A stretch of 64,000 bases of DNA from Streptomyces flavidovirens DSM 40150 (GTDB lineage Bacteria > Actinomycetota > Actinomycetes > Streptomycetales > Streptomycetaceae): contig NZ_AUBE01000007.1 of NCBI RefSeq assembly GCF_000429085.1, forward strand, positions 186,001 through 250,000, read 5' to 3'. The position numbers were made by a program, and so were the translations under genes. Shown piece by piece: positions 58,438-64,000 of the stretch. Each line of letters begins with the position of its first letter. Positions within the stretch are counted from its first letter, which is position 1. The notes beneath the pieces are model-generated. The model saw only the letters and a program-made list of their open reading frames with translations. It had not been told where the DNA came from and ran no database searches.

Positions 58438-59488
58438 CGCGCAGCGAGGAGGCGCGGGGGATCACGCGCGGCTCGGGGACCGTCGCGACCGCCGTGTCCA
58501 TGGCGAGCCCCGCGTGCGCAAGGTCCGGCGCGCCGCTCAGCCGGCCGAGCAGCAGCTCCACCGCGTCGGCGGCGGCCCGGTCCAGATGCAGGTCGACGGC
58601 GGTCAGCGGCGGCTCGCAGGTCCGGGCCCGCAGGCCGTCGTACCGGGTGACGACCATGACGTCGTCCGGGATGCTGCGGCCGCTGTCGCGGATCGCCCGT
58701 ACGGCGCCCACCGCGAAAGCGTCCACGAGCGCGCAGACCGCGTCCGTCTGCGGGTGTTCGGCCAGCAGGGCGGCGCAGCGGTCGTAACCGGCCTGCTCGC
58801 CGCCCTCCTCGGGGGCCGTCGCGACCAGCGGTGCCCAGCCGTGCTCGGCGGCGGCGCGCTCGAACGCGGCGCGGGCGTCCACCGCGGAATGGCGGGCACC
58901 GGCCCCGATGATCAGAGCGGGACTGCGCGCCCCCTGCTCCTGGAGGTGCGCCAGGAGCAACTCGACGACGAGGCCGCCGTGCAGATCGACGTACGGGGCG
59001 TCGTCCGCGGGCGACACGGGCCGCCCGAGCGCCACGTACGGCAGGTGGCGCTCCCGCAACTGCGCCACCGCGATGTCGCTCTCGTCGGGTTCCACGACGA
59101 TGGCTCCATCGATGTCGAGGGAGTACAGCGCCGAGGCCGACTGGACGGGCGGTACGAGAACGAGCGCGTAGCCGTGCACGAGCGCCCGCTCGGCGGCCGC
59201 CGCGGCGACCTCCATGTAGAAGCCGAGCCGGGACGGCCCGCCGGCCACCGCGAAGGGCATCGACGAGGCGAGCGCGATGGCCTTCGCCTGCCCCCGCCGC
59301 AGCCGCTGGGCCCGCAGGTTCGGCCGGTAACCGAGCTCGGCGGCGACCTTCTTGATGCGTTCACGGGTCCGGGGGTCGACCTTGCCGAGCCCGTTCAGGG
59401 CGTGCGAGACGGTCGTCCGCGACACCGAAGCGGCCTTCGCGACATCGGCGATCGTCGGCGGCCGTGCACCGGAACCGGAAGTGGGCAT
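58421..59488 (-). CDS. LacI-family regulator of the nucleobase-amidohydrolase operon
   Basis: A 355-residue regulator: helix-turn-helix TIADVAKAASVSRTTVSHALNGLGKVD, hinge YRPNLRAQRLRRGQ, then a periplasmic-binding-protein-like domain (LGFYMEVAAAAAERALVHGY). It converges with the operon that carries two ATCGAT palindromes in its promoter, and is the only such regulator close by. I infer that it binds 54736-54767. The ATG at 59488 is chosen because longer frames lack a good ribosome site. Confidence 0.9.
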   Translation of the reverse strand: MPTSGSGARPPTIADVAKAASVSRTTVSHALNGLGKVDPRTRERIKKVAAELGYRPNLRAQRLRRGQAKAIALASSMPFAVAGGPSRLGFYMEVAAAAAERALVHGYALVLVPPVQSASALYSLDIDGAIVVEPDESDIAVAQLRERHLPYVALGRPVSPADDAPYVDLHGGLVVELLLAHLQEQGARSPALIIGAGARHSAVDARAAFERAAAEHGWAPLVATAPEEGGEQAGYDRCAALLAEHPQTDAVCALVDAFAVGAVRAIRDSGRSIPDDVMVVTRYDGLRARTCEPPLTAVDLHLDRAAADAVELLLGRLSGAPDLAHAGLAMDTAVATVPEPRVIPRASSLRVTAPA

Positions 59489-59799
59489 CTGCGCGGACGC
59501 TCCTCGCTCGTTCTGACGGGTGAGTAACAGGTGACAGCCACATCTTCGCCGACCGGCCCCCCGCCGCACACGCGTACGCCGGATTGTCAGGGGAAGGCCG
59601 AATTCCGTGAGCCGGGCCAGGAGCACCGGGACCCGCCACCGTCAGGCCGACCCCATGGGTCGTGCGCCGTGGGTTGCTCCATTGGGCGGCAAACGGGCGC
59701 GCGGCGGCGTGGGCTTCCCTCCGGACGCACCGTCGCCGGTCACGATTCCGAGCGGTGGACAGGTTCCGCTGCGCAATCCGGCGGTGAAGAGGAGACCTT
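59489..59799. other. 311-base gap with no gene seen
   Basis: The gap separates the divergent lacI gene and the membrane protein at 59800. It must hold their promoters, but no clear -10/-35 pair, long palindrome or operator copy stands out. Confidence 0.5.
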
Positions 59800-61311
59800 G
59801 TGACGGCTGCACCGGGTGTCGCCATCCCGCGCGAACCGGTACCGGGCGGAGGCGGACCCGGCCGGGGAAGCGGAAAGGGCCTGGGCCTCTTCCGGTCGTG
59901 GACGGCCGTCTGGACGACGGGCCTGTGCCTGCTGCCGCTCGGGCTGCTCACGGCGGGGGCGTGGCTGGGCCGTCACGTCCGCCCCAGCGCGGACGAGTGG
60001 TGCTTCCTGCCCAAGGTCCGTGACCTCGGTGTCTGGGGCATGGTCGAGAAGTTCTACGCCACCGACAACGGCCGGATCGGCAATGGCCTGCTCGTCGGGA
60101 TGTACGCCCAGTTCCCGGTCGCCGGCCATCAGTGGTTCGCTCTGGTCAGTGGCGTGATCATGCTGGTGGTGCTGTGGGCCCTGACCGTCCTGCTGCTGCG
60201 CAGGGCCGGCCGCACAGCCCCCCGTGGGGTCCCGCTGCTCGTGGCGTCCATGATCACAGCGGTTTTCCTCTTCGCCACCCCCAATACGTACAAGACGTTC
60301 TACTGGCCCGCCGCCTCCGTCTCGCACACCCTGGCTCCCGTGCTGGCCTGCGCGGCGGCCCTCCCGCTCCTGGTGGCACGCGGCCGCCGGGGCATGATCG
60401 CCGCCCTGGCCGTCGTGCTCGTCTCCGGTGTCTTCATGGGCACGCTGTCCGAGGAAGCGTCGGTCGTCTGCCTGGTGGTCCTCTCGGCTGTCGTCCTGCT
60501 CGGCCGCTGGATCTTCACCGAGCGGGCCCTTACCGTCGCCCGCTGCTGGGCCCTGGTCGGCATGGCCGGAATCGGCATCGGCACGATCGTCCTGATGACC
60601 TCCCCCGGAGGGCGCAGGCGACGCGACCGGTTCGGCCTCGAAACCACCTCCATGCTGGCCCCCGAGTCGCTGATCGCGTCACTGCGCGGGTACGTACGCA
60701 TCCTGGAGACCGTCTTCACGACCTGGCAGTACGTGGGAGCGGTCGCGGCCGGAGTGCTGCTGGGGCTGCTGGTGCGCAGCCGGGAAGGGGCTTCACCGGT
60801 CCTGCTGCCCAGCCGGCCGCTCCTGTGGACATTCTTCGGCGCCCTCACCTTCCTCCTCTCGGGCTACCTCTGCACCGTCATCACCTATCCCGTCTTCGGC
60901 GCACGTGTGGTGACCGCCCAGCGCACCTGGAACGACTACCTTCTGCTGTACGTCGTGGTCCTCGCCGGCGCCGGTGCCTTCCTGGGACGCGCGGTGCGCA
61001 AGCGCGAGCGGCGGACCGGCGTGGCGACGGCGGTCGCCGCGGCGGTGTGTGCCGCGGCCGTACTCGGACTGGCCGCCCCGCTCTACCACCTGGGCCACGA
61101 CATGCGCGTACGGGCTCAGAAATGGGACCGTCAGGACCAGTACCTGCGCGCACAGGCCGCGAAAGGTGCGAAGGTCCTCCCGTACACACCGCTCTCGGTC
61201 GCCGGGACGCTGGAGCCGTTCGGCGGCAAGGGGCGCAACGTCTGGCCGGCCGGATGCGTCGCCGACTACTACCACCTGGAGAGGGTCACTTACTCGACTC
61301 GGCTTCCGTGA
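59800..61311 (+). CDS. Polytopic membrane protein (DUF6056-like)
   Basis: A 503-residue protein with about ten membrane spans and a C-terminal hydrophilic region. A loop after the first span ([21 protein letters not shown]) resembles the extracytoplasmic loop of glucosyltransferase-like GT-C proteins, including the Asp-Glu pair, so it may transfer sugar from a lipid carrier. It converges with GtrA, overlapping it by 26 bases. The GTG at 59800 follows AAGAGGAG. The family name is from memory and not certain. Confidence 0.72.
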   Translation: MTAAPGVAIPREPVPGGGGPGRGSGKGLGLFRSWTAVWTTGLCLLPLGLLTAGAWLGRHVRPSADEWCFLPKVRDLGVWGMVEKFYATDNGRIGNGLLVGMYAQFPVAGHQWFALVSGVIMLVVLWALTVLLLRRAGRTAPRGVPLLVASMITAVFLFATPNTYKTFYWPAASVSHTLAPVLACAAALPLLVARGRRGMIAALAVVLVSGVFMGTLSEEASVVCLVVLSAVVLLGRWIFTERALTVARCWALVGMAGIGIGTIVLMTSPGGRRRRDRFGLETTSMLAPESLIASLRGYVRILETVFTTWQYVGAVAAGVLLGLLVRSREGASPVLLPSRPLLWTFFGALTFLLSGYLCTVITYPVFGARVVTAQRTWNDYLLLYVVVLAGAGAFLGRAVRKRERRTGVATAVAAAVCAAAVLGLAAPLYHLGHDMRVRAQKWDRQDQYLRAQAAKGAKVLPYTPLSVAGTLEPFGGKGRNVWPAGCVADYYHLERVTYSTRLP

Positions 61312-61735
61312 CCTGCGGCTCGGGCCCCTGCGGCTGCTCCCCGGAGGCTCGGGTGGCAGCCGCCCCGGAGGTGATGGCCCACCGGGCGAGCAGGAACGAC
61401 AGCGGTGTGACGAGGACACCGGCGGCGAGCGCGGAGAGGTTCTCGGGCATGCCGAGCCGGCTCACGGCGACGTACAGCAGGATCCCGCTGCCCACGACGT
61501 TGGCCACGGCCGACAGGGGATAGCGGACGAAGGCACGCCAGGTCGGCTTCGTACGAAGAGTGACGTACGAGTTGAGCAGGAACGATCCGACGATGCTCAC
61601 CGCCCAGCCCACACCATGGGCGACCAGATACGGCAGCCAGATGTTCAGCGAGGCGTACACCGCGTAGTAGACGGCTGTGTTGACGAAGCCGATCGCGGCG
61701 AAGACGGCGAACTGGCGCAGGGCCCGGGCTTTCAT
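61286..61735 (-). CDS. GtrA-family membrane protein
   Basis: A 149-residue protein with four spans ([82 protein letters not shown]). This is the GtrA layout, thought to flip polyprenyl-phosphate-linked sugars. Its ATG overlaps the stop of the GT2 gene (ATGA). The pair would load and flip a sugar for the GT-C-like protein encoded opposite. Confidence 0.92.
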   Translation of the reverse strand: MKARALRQFAVFAAIGFVNTAVYYAVYASLNIWLPYLVAHGVGWAVSIVGSFLLNSYVTLRTKPTWRAFVRYPLSAVANVVGSGILLYVAVSRLGMPENLSALAAGVLVTPLSFLLARWAITSGAAATRASGEQPQGPEPQVTEAESSK

Positions 61736-62721
61736 GCCTCCGGCCGCGCCTGTCCGGCGGGCTCCAGCGAGAGGCCGGAGTCGAGCACGGCTGCGGACTC
61801 GTTCGTCTCGCGGACCACATAGTGCGGCCGGCGTTTCGACTCGTCGTAGATCCGCCCCACGTACTCGCCGATGACGCCCAGAGTGGCGAGCTGAATTCCG
61901 CTGAGCGCGACGACAGCGGTGATCAGCGTCGCGTAACCGGGCGTGTCGACCCCGTCCAGTACGACGTTCGCGATGATCCAGAGCGCGTACACGAGCGCGG
62001 ACAGGAAGAGCCACAGACCCGTGTGGATGGCGAGGCGCAGCGGGCGGCTGTTGAAGGAGATGAGGCCGTCGATGCCGTAGTTCAGCAGATGGCGGCCGCT
62101 CCACTTGGACTGCCCGGCGGCGCGCTCGACGTTCTCGTACGTGAAGCTGACCGTGTCGAAGCCGATCCAGGAGAAGAGGCCCTTGGAGAAGCGGTTGTTC
62201 TCCGGAAGCGACAGGAGGGCGTCGATGGCCCGTCGCGACAAGAGCCGGAAATCGCCCGCCCCGTTCACGATCTCGACGTTCATGCAGCGGCGTACGAGGC
62301 GGTAGTACGCGCGGCACAGCGCCGTCCGCAACGCTCCCTCGTGCGTACGGTCGCGCTGGGCGATGACCTGGTCGTACCCGTGCTGGTGCAGCTCCAGCAT
62401 GCGGGGGATGAACTCGGGAGGGTGCTGGAGATCGGCGTCCATGAGGACGACCGCGGCGCCACGCGACATGCGCATGCCGGCGAGCATCGCGGATTCCTTG
62501 CCGAAGTTCCGGCTGAAGGAGGTGTAACGCACCCGCCTGTCCGCTGCGGCGAGGTCCTTGAGTATCGCTATGGTCTCGTCGCTGCTGCCGTCGTCGACGT
62601 AGCAGATCTCGAACGTCGTCCCGAGCGGTTCGAGAGCGGTGATCACGGCGTCATGAAAAGCCTCGATCACCTCGCTCTCGTTGTAGCACGGCACGACGAT
62701 CGATATCTGGACCATGGTCAT
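61732..62721 (-). CDS. GT2 polyprenyl-phosphate glycosyltransferase (GtrB/DPM1-like)
   Basis: A 329-residue enzyme. The catalytic domain holds [21 protein letters not shown], and the DxD-type [10 protein letters not shown]. Two C-terminal membrane spans ([19 protein letters not shown] and [30 protein letters not shown]) anchor it, as in GtrB/DPM1-like enzymes that attach a sugar to undecaprenyl phosphate. I use ATG 62721 with GGGGTGA upstream; ATG 62715 is possible. It forms a two-gene unit with gtrA. Confidence 0.93.
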   Translation of the reverse strand: MTMVQISIVVPCYNESEVIEAFHDAVITALEPLGTTFEICYVDDGSSDETIAILKDLAAADRRVRYTSFSRNFGKESAMLAGMRMSRGAAVVLMDADLQHPPEFIPRMLELHQHGYDQVIAQRDRTHEGALRTALCRAYYRLVRRCMNVEIVNGAGDFRLLSRRAIDALLSLPENNRFSKGLFSWIGFDTVSFTYENVERAAGQSKWSGRHLLNYGIDGLISFNSRPLRLAIHTGLWLFLSALVYALWIIANVVLDGVDTPGYATLITAVVALSGIQLATLGVIGEYVGRIYDESKRRPHYVVRETNESAAVLDSGLSLEPAGQARPEA

Positions 62722-62872
62722 TTCACCCCATGCGCTGTTTCCCGGTACGTGCGCTACCGCCTCCAGTGGAACGCGGGGGCGGCCCGAAGGCCGTCCCAGG
62801 CACTCCACACGGGTGACGGCGGTCCGGGATTACAGCGGCCGGGGGGAGTGAAAGCCGGAGTCCGGGCGTTGG

Positions 62873-63145
62873 TCAGGCGCCCAGTTCCGCGACCGCGGCG
62901 TCCAGCGTCCGCGCCAGAGTGGTGATGTCCTGGTCGGACGGTGACCGGGCGCCGATGCGCCGGCCGAGATCCTCGGCCGAGACCACCTCGATGGCGCCGC
63001 GGTAGTCGTCGCTGTCCAGCTCGGCCGCCGGGACCACTTGGGCCCGGCCCTGGACGACGACCAGCGTCGGATCGTCCGCGCGCGAGCGCAGAAGATCCCG
63101 GACATGCTCCTCAGTGATCACGTCGGCCGCCTTTTCCGGGGTCAC
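62873..63145 (-). CDS. Small hypothetical protein coupled to the upstream gene
   Basis: A 90-residue protein (start: MTPEKAADVITEEHVRDLLRSRADDPTLVVVQGR). It has an alpha/beta pattern with two acidic stretches and a C-terminal helix (SDQDITTLARTLDAAVAEL). GTG 63145 overlaps the stop of the next gene to the right (GTGA). Family not recognised. Confidence 0.72.
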   Translation of the reverse strand: MTPEKAADVITEEHVRDLLRSRADDPTLVVVQGRAQVVPAAELDSDDYRGAIEVVSAEDLGRRIGARSPSDQDITTLARTLDAAVAELGA

Positions 63146-63411
63146 CTGTGGCGCTTGCGGCGGGCGGGCGTGTCGGTCACATCGCCCTTGCGGGAGCGCT
63201 GCGCTCCGCGCTCCTCGCCGGACGATTCCACACCGGCGAGGCTTTCACCGGCCGCTGTTCCGCCCTTTTCCGAGTAGCCCTCGCGGGCGCTCGCGGTTCC
63301 GGGCACGACCCGTTCCTGGGCCTGGCGCTCCGCGCCGGAGTGGGCGCCGGGGCCCTTCTCTGTGCGCGGCCGGGGCTCGCGGTCCGGCTTTCGCGATTCC
63401 TTCTCACTCAT
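63142..63411 (-). CDS. Small highly charged disordered protein
   Basis: An 89-residue protein starting MSEKESRKPDREPRPRTEKG, with nearly half its residues charged and no hydrophobic core. It ends in a basic tail (PARRKRHR). Coupled to the downstream 90-residue gene. Probably expressed, since the overlap and codon bias are regular, but function is unknown. Confidence 0.65.
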   Translation of the reverse strand: MSEKESRKPDREPRPRTEKGPGAHSGAERQAQERVVPGTASAREGYSEKGGTAAGESLAGVESSGEERGAQRSRKGDVTDTPARRKRHR

Positions 63412-63515
63412 TGCGCACACCTCGTTCCTGAGTGCCCACAGCCCTTACGGCCTGCGGGTCGTCGCTGATTAGGGGTACCCCCGCGGCGTGGGTGATAACT
63501 GCCGGCAGAGCCGTT

Positions 63516-64000
63516 TCAGGCCGGCGCAAGGCCCGGTTTGCCGGCTTCGGTGACGAACGAAGCGGCTGTGGTGAGCGTCCCGCCGGGCTCGGTGACCCCT
63601 GAGACGGTCTTGAAGTCGGCGCGGGCCCGGTCCGTGCCCAGGGTGATGACCGTGTATCCGCGCCGGCCGTTGTAGAACTTCAGGTGCGGGTTCGCCCGAA
63701 TGAGGTCGTCCCAGTTGGGGAGCTTGTCCTCGCCGTCCCTGCCGCTGGAGACCGAGGTGGTGGAGATCTCGGTGCCGACCGTGCGCGAGGCCGGGTCGTC
63801 GAAGTCCTTCTTCAGGTCGAAGCCGTAACCGACGTGGGCGTCACCGTCCAGCACCAGCAGGTTCTCGACACCCGCCGCCTCTGCTCCGTCGAGGAACCGC
63901 TTTCGCGCGGCGGGATAGCCGTCCCAGGCGTCCATCGACAGCTTGAAGTCGGCGGTCGGTACGTCGCGCCGCTGCGCGAAGTTGACCTGCTGCGGTACGA
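63516..64000 (-). CDS. PhoD-family alkaline phosphatase, C-terminal part (partial)
   Basis: The frame enters from the right edge and ends at 63516. The visible 160 residues follow the PhoD pattern: VNFAQRRD, KLSMDAWDGYPAARKRFLDG, LVLDGDAHVGYGFDLKKDFDDP with the metal-binding Asp and His, TEISTTSVSSG, and NPHLKFYNGRRGYTVITLG. PhoD enzymes are Tat-exported phosphodiesterases/monoesterases needing calcium and iron. The start and the signal peptide lie beyond the window. Confidence 0.9.
   Translation of the reverse strand, partial: VPQQVNFAQRRDVPTADFKLSMDAWDGYPAARKRFLDGAEAAGVENLLVLDGDAHVGYGFDLKKDFDDPASRTVGTEISTTSVSSGRDGEDKLPNWDDLIRANPHLKFYNGRRGYTVITLGTDRARADFKTVSGVTEPGGTLTTAASFVTEAGKPGLAPA

Noticed and set aside
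1..64000. tRNA or rRNA genes
   Set aside because: Reading through intergenic regions I found no T-loop with flanking acceptor stem and no rRNA-like conserved stretch; this was by eye, so a tRNA scan would be decisive.

Overview
The window is high-GC actinomycete DNA and almost certainly Streptomyces. GTG starts are frequent, four-base ATGA/GTGA overlaps link operon genes, the DUF/SRPBCC/FUSC content is typical, and there is a tap-tpg telomere-maintenance pair, which is known from linear Streptomyces replicons. No rRNA, tRNA, CRISPR array or intact transposon was seen.

Bases 1-16.4 kb are a plant cell-wall (pectin / rhamnogalacturonan / xyloglucan) utilisation locus. It holds the end of a sugar-binding protein, two ABC permeases, a YesL-like protein and a Tat-exported PL26/YetA-like lyase on the + strand. 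A PL11 rhamnogalacturonan lyase and a PL3 pectate lyase follow on the - strand, next to a LacI regulator. A second ABC importer of LplA/LplB/LplC type and a GH31 alpha-xylosidase complete the set. Four copies of one LacI-type palindrome (TCGAAGCGCTTCGA) lie at the PL11/lacI intergenic region and upstream of the second importer, tying these genes into one regulon. Two decayed pieces, a GH12-like C-terminus and a CBM-like domain, suggest the locus was once larger.

From 16.5 to 29.7 kb come an ECF sigma factor with a coupled membrane protein, an aldehyde dehydrogenase / APC permease / GMC oxidoreductase operon that may make glycine betaine or a similar product, a MOSC protein, a secreted hydrolase, an MpaB-type oxygenase, a methyltransferase, a roadblock protein and several conserved hypotheticals. 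From 29.8 to 33 kb lies the tap-tpg operon, with a perfect AT-rich palindrome upstream and a small leading ORF.

From 34 to 37.6 kb are membrane and envelope genes (YihY, PAP2, a holin-like DUF1469 protein, DUF3618, DUF4235) and a SnoaL-like protein divergent from a TetR regulator across nested palindromes. A polyprenyl synthetase is translationally coupled to a TPR protein at 38.3-40.5 kb. An ANTAR protein and a PP2C phosphatase follow, divergent across a palindrome that matches the core of the DosR/DevR dormancy box. Then come a PTP-like protein, a VOC protein, a broken lacI pseudogene and a secreted AOC-barrel-like protein.

Bases 47-54.5 kb are a stress-flavoured island: FUSC, SRPBCC, Hsp20, two DUF2267 paralogues, a toxin-antitoxin pair, a coiled-coil protein, YidB-like and MerR. 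From 54.7 to 59.5 kb an NCS2 nucleobase permease, an amidohydrolase and a TSUP exporter form an operon preceded by two overlapping ATCGAT palindromes and followed by a convergent LacI gene. The right end carries a large membrane protein, GT2 and GtrA glycosylation genes, two small proteins and the end of a PhoD-type phosphatase.
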